Positions 28,284 to 37,677 are shown, counted from the first letter of the stretch. The stretch: DNA of 46,311 bases from Lysinibacillus antri (GCF_003977595.1 NZ_RYYR01000032.1:1-46311), one strand, 5' to 3'. Numbers and translations are program-made. Notes: a model not told the origin generated them from the letters alone.

Positions 28284-28312
28284 GTTTGATACTATTAATA
28301 ATAAAAATGTAT

Positions 28313-28342
28313 AATAAAAAATCCGTTACAATAATGTAACGG
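28313..28342 (-). terminator. tRNA-Ser terminator
   Basis: Minus strand CCGTTACA-TTAT-TGTAACGG followed by ATTTTTTATT. Confidence 0.85.
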
Positions 28343-28366
28343 TTCAAAAGTCATTTTAATAAAAAA

Positions 28367-28459
28367 TGGCGGAGGCAGTAGGATTTGAACCCACGCGCGG
28401 TTTAACCCGCCTGTCGGTTTTCAAGACCGATCCCTTCAGCCAGACTTGGGTATGCCTCC
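28367..28459 (-). tRNA. tRNA-Ser (anticodon UGA)
   Basis: A 93-base class II tRNA. Acceptor GGAGGCA / TGCCTCC, discriminator G, encoded CCA. The anticodon loop CTTGAAA gives UGA (reads UCA and other UCN codons). Long variable arm (CAGGCGGGTTAAACCGCGC) and T-loop GGGTTCAAATCC. It is on the opposite strand from scr, unlike the serS-side location in B. subtilis. Confidence 0.97.
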
Positions 28460-28650
28460 AAAATATTATTGTTTTCGACAAAAAATAATATATCATGATT
28501 TTTTATTGTGGTCAATAGATTTATTAAGAAAATAAATATTGCTTCCTTATAATAAAAACATTTAATAATCCTGACCTCAATTAATTTTAGACTTATAAAT
28601 AGTAGAAATATTGAGTAGTTAATAAATTCCTCTGTTAGAATAACTAAACA

Positions 28651-28680
28651 TTGCATTTATACCTCAATATAAAGTATACT
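28651..28680 (+). promoter_or_regulatory. scr promoter
   Basis: TTGCAT (28651-28656), 18 bases, TATACT (28675-28680), placing the start at the SRP RNA 5' end. Confidence 0.75.
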
Positions 28681-28686
28681 AATTTA

Positions 28687-28957
28687 TGCCGTGCTAGGTG
28701 GGGAGGTAGCGGTGCCCTGTAACTCGCAATCCGCTCTAGCGAGACTGAACTCCTTCTCTGAGGCTGTACGCATGTAGGGTCTGCCTCTTGCACGTAGCGT
28801 TGAAGGTTGGGTCCTGCGCAATGGGAACCCATGAATCATGTCAGGTCCGGAAGGAAGCAGCATTAAGTGGTTTCACCCATGTGCCGCGGGGTAGCCTAAC
28901 CCGAGCTGGCGACAAGAGTAACGCTTATGTGCGGCAGTCGAAGGAAGGTGCACGGCT
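28687..28957 (+). ncRNA. scr: Signal recognition particle RNA, large Bacillus type
   Basis: About 271 bases matching the B. subtilis scRNA. The 5' GCCGTGC pairs with the 3' GCACGGC. The Alu-domain part GGGGAGGTAGCGGTGCCCTG is present, as is the conserved Ffh-binding helix 8 with ATGTCAGGTCCGGAAGGAAG and CAGCATTAAG. It forms the SRP with Ffh and HBsu for targeting of membrane proteins. Ends estimated by analogy. Confidence 0.95.
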
Positions 28958-28990
28958 TTAATGTGCATAATAACTGCCATATAAGGCATT

Positions 28991-29036
28991 AGGACAAAAT
29001 CAACAGTAATTTGTTGATTTTGTCCTTTTTTATTTT
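28991..29036 (+). terminator. scr terminator
   Basis: AGGACAAAATCAACA / TGTTGATTTTGTCCT then TTTTTATTTTT. Confidence 0.92.
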
Positions 29037-29161
29037 TGAAAAGAACATTATAAGTAATTTAACTTCCAAAGCCAATAGAAAAAATTGTTAATATACTGAC
29101 TACCTAATGTAAAATAAGCAACAAAGGGAAATTTACATATTGCAAGGTGGGGTAGAGAGAT

Positions 29162-29914
29162 ATGGATTGGTCATTTAAACAAATTAATAAATTAGCACAC
29201 ATAATCTATGAGGATGAATATATACAGCATTATCATTATCCAGAAATGTTAACGCGATATGATAGTAACTTCATAGAATTTAAACAGATGCCAACGTTGA
29301 AGGATTTTAAACGTCACGAGGAGGCATTATATAAATTTCATCGGAAAAATAACCAGCTGCACTTGAAGTTTAAATTTCCTTCAAATGAGAAAATTTCAGG
29401 GGATCTTATCTATTATTTAAAGGATAAGGGATATGATATTGGGTTTTTGGAGCTGTATGTAATAGAACCTAGTCGTTTTTTTGTTTCGAAACGTCAAAAT
29501 ATTGAAGTTCGATTCGTCACAGAAGCACAATTAGATGAATTTTTAATTTTACAATATAACCAAGATGTAAAGTACGGAGAAAATTTTGCTCATGAGAAAC
29601 AACAACTACAACGTCGACAATTTCATGAAGAAGGGATTCATTTTGTAATTGCTTATTATGAAGGAAATCCAGCTGGTTATGTTGAATTGGTAGAGAAGGA
29701 TCAAACAGTGGAAATTGATAATTTATTTGTTTTGGAAGCTTTCCGCCATAAAGGAATTGGCGGGCAAATCCAAAAAAGCGTCATGGAGAAGTTTCATAAT
29801 AAAACGGTCATTCTGGTGGCAGACGGTGAGGATACGGCAAGGCAAATGTATCAAAAGCAAGGCTATCAGTATCAAGGTTATCAATATGAAGTAGTAAAGG
29901 TTAAAAAGGAATAA
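29162..29914 (+). CDS. GNAT-family N-acetyltransferase
   Basis: A 250-residue protein. The C-terminal half (about 115-245) is a GNAT domain with the acetyl-CoA loop RHKGIG (195-200) preceded by VEIDNLFVLEAF and followed by a DGEDTARQMYQKQGYQ helix typical of motif B. The N-terminal 110 residues resemble a second, degenerate GNAT-like fold, as in two-domain members. Acceptor substrate unknown. ATG after GGTGGGG. Monocistronic with a terminator; not part of the following operon. Confidence 0.8.
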   Translation: MDWSFKQINKLAHIIYEDEYIQHYHYPEMLTRYDSNFIEFKQMPTLKDFKRHEEALYKFHRKNNQLHLKFKFPSNEKISGDLIYYLKDKGYDIGFLELYVIEPSRFFVSKRQNIEVRFVTEAQLDEFLILQYNQDVKYGENFAHEKQQLQRRQFHEEGIHFVIAYYEGNPAGYVELVEKDQTVEIDNLFVLEAFRHKGIGGQIQKSVMEKFHNKTVILVADGEDTARQMYQKQGYQYQGYQYEVVKVKKE

Positions 29915-29931
29915 TTGAACTATAGATCATG

Positions 29932-29960
29932 CGTATTCGAACAGTCGGATACGTTTTTTT
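29932..29960 (+). terminator. GNAT gene terminator
   Basis: CGTATTCG / CGGATACG hairpin with seven Ts. Confidence 0.88.
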
Positions 29961-30084
29961 AATATATAAAAACATGTGAAATAAGTACCATCTTCTTGGG
30001 AAAAGTATAGATGAAATAAGCATTCCGTAGAATAACCGAACATACGAACATTATCTTAAGAAATTTTTAATTATTTGGATTTTA

Positions 30085-30110
30085 TGGAACTAAAAAGGAA
30101 ATAAAACGTA
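30085..30110 (+). promoter_or_regulatory. ECF-sigma (SigW-like) promoter of the VWA/MoxR/ABC operon
   Basis: TGGAAC (30085-30090), exactly 16 bases, CGTA (30107-30110). The SigW-type consensus is TGAAAC-N16-CGTA. The start would lie near 30116, about 30 bases before the first gene and its RBS. A terminator just upstream isolates the operon. Confidence 0.6.
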
Positions 30111-30147
30111 CCAATTAGAAAGTGGATTACATAAAGGAGTTGAGATT

Positions 30148-32544
30148 TTGTTAAAGAGAAATGTACTTATTATTTTTTTAATGGCTTTAATTGGTTGTTT
30201 TCTTCATATAGAACCTGCCAGTGCTGCACCGAAATTAGATGTAAAAGCTGAAGCCGGGGTATCTAACAAAGTAAAATATTTTACACCATTGCCACTAAAG
30301 TTAACCATTACCAATAGTGGATCGGCCTTTTCAGGGGATCTAGTTATTGATGCAGCGGAATCTTATGCAGTAGGTTCAGGATTAGTGTATCCATTAGATA
30401 TTGCAGAAGGTGAAACAAAAACTGTCAACCTATATTTAAATGGTTTATCAGATGATTACATGTATTCAGGTAATCAGCAAAACAGTTTATTTTCCTTTTA
30501 TGAAGGTGGAATTGAAGAAGGAGAAATCGTTAAATATTCGGGTAATAAAAATGTACGACCACAATTCCATGAGCAAGAAGCCAATTTTATTTTTACCTTA
30601 ACTGAAAATCGTGATCGATTAGCGTCATTATTACGATTAAGACAATATTCAACTTACAACGTTGAAGTTTTTAATTTAAATCAACTAAAGGATTATGAAT
30701 TCCCAAGTGATGCAAAAGGTCTTGAAATTGCAAACATTATTGCAATCGATGAAATAAGTCTTACGGATTTTCAAGAGGAGCAACAACAAGCGATTTTAAA
30801 TTGGGTTCAACAAGGTGGGAAGCTGTTAATTGGGGCATCTGATCAAGTAGAGGCATCGGCGGGCATTTTTAAAGATTACTTACCTTTAACCATTTCTCAA
30901 GAACGCGTTGCAGTATCCCCAGAAAGCTTAAAAACACTTTCGAAAAACGGTAATTTCAAAGAAGGTATTGAAGTATATCAAGCGCAAGAAAAGAGTGGAA
31001 GTATCCGCTTGCTTGCAGATGGTAACACAATTTTAGCTTCTGCAACTCAACTTGGGGAAGGTCAAATTATTCAAACAACCTTCTCATTAGGGGATGAACC
31101 TTTATCCACAATGGATGGATATCCAAAGTTATTGGCAGAACTATTGAAACTGCAAACAACTACTCCAAACTCACCATATGGAGGCATGTATTATGGTAAT
31201 TTTAATGATTATTTGCCATATGAAATAGGAAGTGTAAATGAACTTTTCCCATCCTTTGAAGTATCGACTACATTACTAGTTGTTATTGTTATTGTTTATA
31301 TTTTATTTATTGGACCTCTGCTTTATTTCATTTTAAAAAGAATGGATAAAAGAGAACATGCTTGGTGGATTATACCAGTTGTTTCAGTTGCACTATCACT
31401 AGCTATGTTTATGTTTGGTGCAAAAGATCGACTTATGCAATCCCAAATTCAACAATCTGCCTTTTATAAAGTAGAAGGGTCGAATTTAAGTGGTCATTAT
31501 GTTGAAACCATTTTAACAAATCGTAGTGGAGATTTTACGTTCACAATGGATGAAAATACAACAGCGGTAGCATCACGAAATAACAATTATATGAGTACTT
31601 CAGATGTGGTTTTACATGAGAAATCTTATGTGAGAGAACATGCAAATGGTTCAACAATAAGCTTACAAAACTTAAATTATTGGTCCGTTCAATCTGTTGT
31701 AGGGCAAACAAAAATTGAAAATGCCGGAAATATGGATATTCAATTAACCGTTTCAAACAACAAAATTACTGGGACAATTAAAAATAACTTCCCATTTAAA
31801 TTAAACGATGTAAAAGTTTGGTCAGGAACACGTGAAATAGAATTAGGTGAGATTGAACCAAATGGAACGTTAAATGTATCAAAAGAGATCAAAGGGTCTG
31901 TCATACTTGCCCCTTCAATTTCGAATTATGGGTATTCACAGCCACAAACTAAAGAAGACTTAGTGCCAATGCGAATTGAAAAGTTAAAATATGCAGCAGG
32001 AATGTTAGTACAGCAAGAACGTTTACCGGTGATTACGGCTTGGACGGAAGAAGCACTAGTTGGAATCGAGTTAGATGGAAGCGCTGAGAATTCACCAATT
32101 TCTTATATTATTCAACCATTTGAACCGGATGTTGAATTATTAGGTGTATTTTCACTAGGGAAAGATGAATTGCGAAAAACAGTAGAGCCGACATCCAATT
32201 CGGGTTATATGGAACTAATTAATGAAGCGACGAATGAGTGGTTTTTAGATAAAGGAGAGTATGATTATACAGTTTGGTTGCCGGGTGAACTGTTAGAAAA
32301 ATCTACTTGGACTGAAATTCACGTGGCTAATAAAGCATCCAATCAGATTGGAATGGCCATTTGGAATATAAAAACCTCACAATATGAAGACATTAGTGAT
32401 AAAAGTTTAATACTCACAACAAATTTAGATCAATATATTTCAAATGATGGGCAGATAAAAGTGCTTCTACGTCTAAATAATGAAAACATGGGTGGTTCAC
32501 CAATTAAATTACCAGATGTGAAAATTAAGGGGGTGGCAAAATAA
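30148..32544 (+). CDS. Exported membrane protein, first gene of VWA/MoxR/ABC operon
   Basis: A 798-residue protein with no family I can name firmly. Signal peptide 1-26 (ends PASAA); beta-rich extracytoplasmic part with a cohesin/CARDB-like NSGSAFSGDLVI stretch. The segment around 150-240 (EIANIIAIDEISLTDFQEEQ then QAILNWVQQGGKLLIGA) resembles a glutamine-amidotransferase-like fold without catalytic residues. Two membrane helices lie at about 374-396 and 405-424, followed by another 370-residue outside domain. TTG start 8 bases after AAAGGAG. The next gene overlaps its stop by one base. Probably the extracellular partner of the ABC transporter, as GldG is to GldA/GldF. Confidence 0.75.
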   Translation: MLKRNVLIIFLMALIGCFLHIEPASAAPKLDVKAEAGVSNKVKYFTPLPLKLTITNSGSAFSGDLVIDAAESYAVGSGLVYPLDIAEGETKTVNLYLNGLSDDYMYSGNQQNSLFSFYEGGIEEGEIVKYSGNKNVRPQFHEQEANFIFTLTENRDRLASLLRLRQYSTYNVEVFNLNQLKDYEFPSDAKGLEIANIIAIDEISLTDFQEEQQQAILNWVQQGGKLLIGASDQVEASAGIFKDYLPLTISQERVAVSPESLKTLSKNGNFKEGIEVYQAQEKSGSIRLLADGNTILASATQLGEGQIIQTTFSLGDEPLSTMDGYPKLLAELLKLQTTTPNSPYGGMYYGNFNDYLPYEIGSVNELFPSFEVSTTLLVVIVIVYILFIGPLLYFILKRMDKREHAWWIIPVVSVALSLAMFMFGAKDRLMQSQIQQSAFYKVEGSNLSGHYVETILTNRSGDFTFTMDENTTAVASRNNNYMSTSDVVLHEKSYVREHANGSTISLQNLNYWSVQSVVGQTKIENAGNMDIQLTVSNNKITGTIKNNFPFKLNDVKVWSGTREIELGEIEPNGTLNVSKEIKGSVILAPSISNYGYSQPQTKEDLVPMRIEKLKYAAGMLVQQERLPVITAWTEEALVGIELDGSAENSPISYIIQPFEPDVELLGVFSLGKDELRKTVEPTSNSGYMELINEATNEWFLDKGEYDYTVWLPGELLEKSTWTEIHVANKASNQIGMAIWNIKTSQYEDISDKSLILTTNLDQYISNDGQIKVLLRLNNENMGGSPIKLPDVKIKGVAK

Positions 32545-33482
32545 TGATGGTTGATATTCAAGGGTTAACAAAAAAATATGGTTCCTTCACGGCATTAGAC
32601 AATTTAACTCTATCATTAGATGAAGGAGTTGTATTTGGCTTTGTAGGAGCAAATGGTGCAGGGAAATCCACAACCTTCTCCATTTTAGCCACTCTTCTTT
32701 CGCCAACATCAGGGGATGCGTTTATCAATGGAAAAAGTGTTGTACGCGAGCCAAAGGAAGTAAGAAAACAAATTGGCTATATGCCTGACTTTTTCGGTGT
32801 ATATGACCAATTAAAAGCAGATGAATATTTAGATTTCTATGGAGCGAGCTACGGCCTGTCACATGCGGAACGGAAAGTACTCATTCCTCAACTGTTAGAG
32901 TTAGTCAATTTAACGCATAAACGTTACGAATATGTCGATCTACTTTCACGAGGGATGAAGCAACGACTTTGTTTAGCTCGTTCGTTAATCCATGATCCAA
33001 AGGTTTTAATCTTGGATGAACCGGCATCGGGTCTTGATCCTCGTGCGCGAGTCGAGATGCGAGATATTTTAAAACATTTAAAGTCATTGGGAAAAACAAT
33101 TTTAATTTCGTCTCATATTTTACCGGAACTTGCGGAAATGTGTGATGAGATAGGTGTAATTGATAATGGAAAATTAATCGCCCACGGAAATGTCCATGAA
33201 ATTCAAGGGCAACTTCAAGGGGATAAACGGATTATCGTAAAAGTAGTAAATCAAATAGATCGCGCTCGTGCCTACTTTGAAGAGAATCCACTAATTTCTT
33301 CAATTGAACTAAATGAAGAACGAAATGAATTGACCTTCAACTATAGAGGGAAAATGGAAGAACAAGTTCAACTATTAAAGAACGCATTATTAGCTGACAT
33401 TCCTATTTTCGCATTAACTGAAGAAGAAAAAGATTTAGAAGACGTCTTTATGGCGATTACGAAAGGAGCGGATATAGAGTGA
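32544..33482 (+). CDS. ABC transporter ATP-binding protein
   Basis: A 312-residue ABC ATPase. Walker A GANGAGKST (35-43), signature LSRGMKQR (134-141), Walker B LILDEP (155-160), then SGLDPRARVEM, and the switch histidine in ISSHIL. A C-terminal extension (about 215-312) is like those of ABC-2 exporters. The start overlaps the previous stop (TAATG). The second codon is also ATG (32547), which cannot be excluded as start. Powers the permease encoded next. The substrate is not evident from the sequence. Confidence 0.93.
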   Translation: MMVDIQGLTKKYGSFTALDNLTLSLDEGVVFGFVGANGAGKSTTFSILATLLSPTSGDAFINGKSVVREPKEVRKQIGYMPDFFGVYDQLKADEYLDFYGASYGLSHAERKVLIPQLLELVNLTHKRYEYVDLLSRGMKQRLCLARSLIHDPKVLILDEPASGLDPRARVEMRDILKHLKSLGKTILISSHILPELAEMCDEIGVIDNGKLIAHGNVHEIQGQLQGDKRIIVKVVNQIDRARAYFEENPLISSIELNEERNELTFNYRGKMEEQVQLLKNALLADIPIFALTEEEKDLEDVFMAITKGADIE

Positions 33483-34339
33483 TGGAACGCTTTTCAAACC
33501 CTGTGTTATTGAAAGAATTAAAATTACGATTCCGCGCCTTTAAAAGCTTTTCAGGATTGATGTTTTATCTGGCAGTACTATGCATTTTCGTAGCTGGATT
33601 CCTACTGATCTATACACAATTTTCAGGAACAGGATTTTTCAAACCAAGTGATAGTTTCACGATGTTTGCTGTATTAAGTATTTTACAAATGGGATTAGTC
33701 ATGTTTATTACACCAGGATTAACAGCAGGTGCAATTAGTACAGAACGCGAGAAGCAAACGTTAAACATTTTACTCACAACAACCCAGAGCTCTACTCAAA
33801 TTATTCTGGGTAAGCTTGCATCATCTGTCGCGTTTTTAATACTAATGTTAGTGGCTGGACTACCACTTTATAGTCTTGTATTTTTATTTGGTGGTGTATC
33901 ACCTTCGCAATTTATTATTATTTTCTTATTCTATTTCCTCACACTAATTGCGATTGGAAGTATTGGGATCATGTTTTCAACGATTACAAAGAAAACAATT
34001 GTGTCGATGATTGCTACTTATGGTGCCATGATTTTCTTAGGGGGTATCACAGCCTTTTTCTTCTTCATTGGTATGTCAATGGAACAAATGGCAGTGCACT
34101 CTGGAAATGTACAAAATGTAACACCCTTTTCCCCAATCACGTATTTTTGGGTGAGTATTAATCCGGGTGCATTGTTGATTACAACATTGTATCCAGAGAT
34201 GGGAAATGCTCTTGAGTCGGTTGTAGGGATCTCACTACCAATTTGGATTGTGTATTTAATCTTTTATATTTTCATTACGGTAATCTGTTTGTTCATTGCG
34301 ATTCGTAAATTACGTGCAAATATGAAAACAAATCGATAA
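33479..34339 (+). CDS. ABC-2 type permease
   Basis: A 286-residue membrane protein with six hydrophobic segments (about 25-45, 60-80, 108-130, 140-160, 170-195, 255-275). The cytoplasmic STEREKQTLNILLTTTQS loop is a hallmark of ABC-2 permeases. It overlaps the ATPase gene by four bases (GTGA); ATG at 33482 is an alternative. RBS AAAGGAG. It is expected to form a homodimer with the ATPase, as in Gld-type or drug exporters. Confidence 0.88.
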   Translation: MMERFSNPVLLKELKLRFRAFKSFSGLMFYLAVLCIFVAGFLLIYTQFSGTGFFKPSDSFTMFAVLSILQMGLVMFITPGLTAGAISTEREKQTLNILLTTTQSSTQIILGKLASSVAFLILMLVAGLPLYSLVFLFGGVSPSQFIIIFLFYFLTLIAIGSIGIMFSTITKKTIVSMIATYGAMIFLGGITAFFFFIGMSMEQMAVHSGNVQNVTPFSPITYFWVSINPGALLITTLYPEMGNALESVVGISLPIWIVYLIFYIFITVICLFIAIRKLRANMKTNR

Positions 34340-34351
34340 GGAGGAGGAGCA

Positions 34352-35794
34352 ATGGAGCCGCGAAATTTATTGATGCGATATGTTCAAAAAGCACAAAAAA
34401 GCTTAAACGTAGAGCGAATGGTACCAAGATTACAATATGGACTACTACTTGGGTTAGCTTTAAGTGCGGCGATCCTGCTTGTTTCTCGTTTATTTGTTTT
34501 TCCTTATTATCGAAATGTCACAGTTATCGTCGCTTTTGGTGTAGTAGTTATCGTAGTGATTTATATTTGGCTTAAACGGGTGCGAACGAGAGATGCATTA
34601 CATCAATTAGATCAGTTCTATCCTCATAATGAACTCGTGACGGCTCTTTCGCTTCAAAAAGATGAAAATCCTTTAGTGACTTCATTATTACAAAAGGCTC
34701 AAAACGAGACACCAAAAGCCTTTGAACAATTTAAAAAACGACCAAAGCAAATTTGGCTGCCAAAAGCAATAATTGGAATGGTTTTGTTAGGTATCATGAT
34801 CGGGTTTTTATCAATTTTCCCATCTGCTACCCAGCAAGAAGCCCTTGTGATCGAAAAGGAGCAAGAGGTTATTAAAGACTTAAAAAAAGAGGTAGCGAAA
34901 TTAGAGAAAAAGACAGACTCGAAAGAAATGAAAAAAGAATTACAAGAGCTGCAAAACAAGCTAAAAGAGATGGAAACATCCGAAGAGGCTTTGCGTGAAG
35001 TAGTGAAAAAGCAAAAAGAGTTAAAGCTACAAGAACAAAAATTAAAAGAAAAAGAAGCGTTAGCAAAACAAAATGGTGCTGAGGGTTCAGATGGTTTAAC
35101 AGCTGAGGAACAAAAGCAGTTAAAAGAACTTATGGAGCTGCAAAACGGTTTAGCAAGTACCGCAAATAATACACAAACAACTTTAAGTAAATTAGGAAAA
35201 CCGATTAGCTTTGATTTACAAAATGCCATTGCAAGTGAGTTAGGCTCTGAATCTAATTCTGATGCATCGTCTGAATCTGACGCTTCAACTGATGATGGAG
35301 ATCGCAATGAAAGTGATCAAGATGGCTCCTCGCAACAAGGGAAAGACCAAAATGCCAATCAAGGGAACAATGGTCAAGGAAATGGGGCATCTAACGGAAA
35401 TGGTCAAGGCCAAGGTCAAGGGAGTGGCTCAGGACAGGGATCTGGTAGTGGTCAAGGTTCTGGAAGTGGTTCAGGAGGTAGTGGTAGTGGTAGTGGCAAA
35501 GGAAATGGCAGTGGTGCTGGTTTAGGTCAAGGAAGCCGGGACTTACTGGCAATCCCAGAACGTATAAAAGGCGGAAGTGGTCAAACTGCAGATGGTGGTT
35601 CATTGGGTGAGGGTACTGCTGCTGGAGAACAAAAAGGATCCGTACCAATGACGAAAGGAACTATTCGCCCTTATGAAGAAGTGATTGGCCAATATAAAGA
35701 TAGTTATTTAGAAAGCTCTGAACGCATGCAACTACCAAAAGATTTACAAGATATTGTGCAATCATATTTTTCTTCAATTGAGTCGAATGAGTAA
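34352..35794 (+). CDS. Coiled-coil membrane protein with Gly/Ser/Gln linker
   Basis: A 480-residue protein. Three membrane helices (about 27-49, 55-74, 136-156), then a Lys/Glu coiled coil (about 164-262). A polar acidic stretch and a low-complexity Gly/Ser/Gln/Asn linker (about 330-392) follow. A conserved tail (about 440-476) reads PYEEVIGQYKDSYLESSERM then PKDLQDIVQSYFSSIE. Such tails occur in membrane proteins encoded beside MoxR/DUF58/VWA genes (DUF4175-like). RBS AAGGAGGAGG. The linker probably spans distance outside the membrane or cytosol; sidedness is uncertain. I do not know a function. Confidence 0.75.
   Translation: MEPRNLLMRYVQKAQKSLNVERMVPRLQYGLLLGLALSAAILLVSRLFVFPYYRNVTVIVAFGVVVIVVIYIWLKRVRTRDALHQLDQFYPHNELVTALSLQKDENPLVTSLLQKAQNETPKAFEQFKKRPKQIWLPKAIIGMVLLGIMIGFLSIFPSATQQEALVIEKEQEVIKDLKKEVAKLEKKTDSKEMKKELQELQNKLKEMETSEEALREVVKKQKELKLQEQKLKEKEALAKQNGAEGSDGLTAEEQKQLKELMELQNGLASTANNTQTTLSKLGKPISFDLQNAIASELGSESNSDASSESDASTDDGDRNESDQDGSSQQGKDQNANQGNNGQGNGASNGNGQGQGQGSGSGQGSGSGQGSGSGSGGSGSGSGKGNGSGAGLGQGSRDLLAIPERIKGGSGQTADGGSLGEGTAAGEQKGSVPMTKGTIRPYEEVIGQYKDSYLESSERMQLPKDLQDIVQSYFSSIESNE
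35339..35527 (+). repeat. Low-complexity Gly-Ser-Gln coding repeat
   Basis: In-frame tandem GGTCAAGG and AGTGGTTCAGG-like units code for GQGQGQGSGSGQGSGSGQGS. Slippage here could vary the linker length in frame. Confidence 0.85.
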
Positions 35795-35806
35795 GGGGAT
35801 GAAATA

Positions 35807-36802
35807 ATGGCTTTTAGCGAGCAACAATATGGTGAGATGAGTGCACAGCTTCAACAAGTAAAACAAGAAATTAGCAAATTTATTGTAGGGCAAGAGGAAG
35901 CAATTGATTATACAATTTATTCTATTTTAGCGGATGGGCACGCTTTGTTAGAAGGATTGCCTGGTCTTGGGAAAACGATGTTAATTCGTACGATTTCAGA
36001 AGTGTTAGACCTGTCTTTTTCTAGGATTCAATTTACACCCGATTTAATGCCAACTGATATTACAGGAACAAATATTATTGAACGGAACGAAAATGGAAAG
36101 CAACAATTTGTCTTCCAACCAGGGCCAATTTTTAGCCAAATGGTATTAGCCGATGAAATTAACCGCGCAACGCCAAAAACGCAAAGTGCCCTATTAGAAG
36201 CGATGGGTGAAAAGACCGTTACAATTTTAGGTGATACAAAGAAAATGGCTAAACCATTCTTCGTGCTGGCTACTCAAAATCCCATCGAGATGGAAGGGAC
36301 ATATCCTTTACCAGAAGCGCAAATGGACCGTTTTTTATGTAAAATTTTAGTCCCATACCCTTCTAAATACGAATTAATGGAAATTATGAAGCGTACAACT
36401 GGGGCACTAAATATTAAGTTAGAAAAAATAATGAACACGGACAGTTTAGTATTAGCACAAGAAATGGTGAAAGAGGTTTTAGTAGCCGATGAAATGATGG
36501 AATATGCCGTGAACTTAGTGGTTGCTACACATCCTGATAATGAAGAAGCACTACCTGATGTGAAACAATACGTAATGTACGGAAGTGGACCACGTGGTTT
36601 ACAAAGTATTATTAAGTTAGCAAAAGCCCGTGCTGTGACAAGTGGTCGATTCCATGTATCCATTGCAGATATAAAATCCGTTGCAAAGCCTGCTCTAAGG
36701 CATCGACTCATGCTGAATTATGAAGGAGAAGCATCTGGTAAGACGGTGGATGACTTAATCGAAACAATTTTAACAACAATTAAACAAGGCGCTCCACTAT
36801 GA
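35807..36802 (+). CDS. MoxR-family AAA+ ATPase
   Basis: A 331-residue AAA+ ATPase of the MoxR class. Walker A GLPGLGKT (50-57), Walker B LADEIN (114-119), sensor ATQNPIEMEGTYPLPEAQMDRF and a C-terminal lid (YGSGPRGLQSIIKLAKARA). MoxR proteins act as chaperones for VWA-domain proteins, inserting metal cofactors or remodelling complexes. Here it sits before a DUF58 and two VWA genes, overlapping the DUF58 gene by four bases. RBS AGGGGATG. Confidence 0.95.
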   Translation: MAFSEQQYGEMSAQLQQVKQEISKFIVGQEEAIDYTIYSILADGHALLEGLPGLGKTMLIRTISEVLDLSFSRIQFTPDLMPTDITGTNIIERNENGKQQFVFQPGPIFSQMVLADEINRATPKTQSALLEAMGEKTVTILGDTKKMAKPFFVLATQNPIEMEGTYPLPEAQMDRFLCKILVPYPSKYELMEIMKRTTGALNIKLEKIMNTDSLVLAQEMVKEVLVADEMMEYAVNLVVATHPDNEEALPDVKQYVMYGSGPRGLQSIIKLAKARAVTSGRFHVSIADIKSVAKPALRHRLMLNYEGEASGKTVDDLIETILTTIKQGAPL

Positions 36803-37677
36803 AGCAGTCACCATTAATTTTACCAGATGAATGGATTTCAAAAGTTAGTCGATTGTCTATTGCTACTTCTTCTAAAGTGCGTGGACAGCATAAAGGCTCC
36901 CATCGATCACAACGATTTGGTGCATCACTCGATTTCTCCGATTTCCGTGAATACACATTAGGAGACGATGTAAGGCAGGTTGATTGGAACGTCTATGCTC
37001 GCACAGAAAAATTCTTTATAAAACGTTTTTTAGATGAACAGGAAATGCGTGTCCACATCCTACTAGATGGTACACGTTCAATGGGTGAGGAAAGGAAATG
37101 GTTATTTGCGCGTCAAATTGCAGCTGCACTCGGATTAATGGTGTTGCAACGTGATGACCGTTTATCCTTTTCCTATATAGGCGAACAGAGTGCCATGCCA
37201 TTTCGAAAAAAAGGTGCGATTTATCGAAAACCATTTTTACAAATTGTCTCGAATTTAGAGGAAGCGCAAGGTACAGGGAATTTTGCTAGTAATGGATTAA
37301 AAGTATTACCAAAAGATAGTACGGTGCTCTTCATTATTACAGATGGATTAGAGACCATTGAGCAATGGGAACAATTTTTTAAGCGCCTGCCTCGTTTTGC
37401 AGGGGATGTTCGTTGTATTCAAATAGTGACCGAAGAAGAGTTAAACCCGCAATATACTGGTGATGTACGATTAATTGATGCAGAAACAGCACGAGAGGTG
37501 AATGTGTCGGTTTCCAATCGAGTACGTGCCAATTATGATAAACTGCGCGCGGAACATGAAGGGCAGTTTAACGCTTTAGCATCACGTTTTGGCATTCGAA
37601 AAATTCAATTGATTGTAGAAGATGGTTTTCAAAATGCCCTTTTCCATAAATTATTAAAAGCACATTGGGTACAGTGA
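36799..37677 (+). CDS. DUF58 protein
   Basis: A 292-residue DUF58 protein, the near-constant partner of MoxR ATPases. Hallmark DFREYTLGDDVRQVDWNVYARTE (48-70) is followed by a VWA-like region. Its metal site is DGTRS (90-94) in place of DxSxS, and it also has FIITDGLE. No transmembrane segment is visible, unlike many DUF58 proteins. It overlaps moxR by ATGA. Probably forms a cytoplasmic complex with the ATPase. Confidence 0.9.
   Translation: MKQSPLILPDEWISKVSRLSIATSSKVRGQHKGSHRSQRFGASLDFSDFREYTLGDDVRQVDWNVYARTEKFFIKRFLDEQEMRVHILLDGTRSMGEERKWLFARQIAAALGLMVLQRDDRLSFSYIGEQSAMPFRKKGAIYRKPFLQIVSNLEEAQGTGNFASNGLKVLPKDSTVLFIITDGLETIEQWEQFFKRLPRFAGDVRCIQIVTEEELNPQYTGDVRLIDAETAREVNVSVSNRVRANYDKLRAEHEGQFNALASRFGIRKIQLIVEDGFQNALFHKLLKAHWVQ

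Noticed and set aside
28402..28656. 84-codon minus-strand frame overlapping tRNA-Ser
   Set aside because: Runs through the tRNA gene and an AT-rich spacer; no protein family.
34699..35307. 202-codon open frame on the minus strand inside the coiled-coil gene
   Set aside because: Ser/Phe/Cys-rich complement of a Lys/Glu coiled coil, no RBS; the plus-strand frame fits the operon.
35339..35527. Regular repeat units suggesting a CRISPR-like or tandem array
   Set aside because: Units are short, in frame and code a Gly/Ser/Gln linker; no spacer pattern. No CRISPR array was seen in the window.
36274..36711. 145-codon minus-strand frame inside the MoxR gene
   Set aside because: Antisense to a fully conserved AAA+ protein; no RBS or family features.
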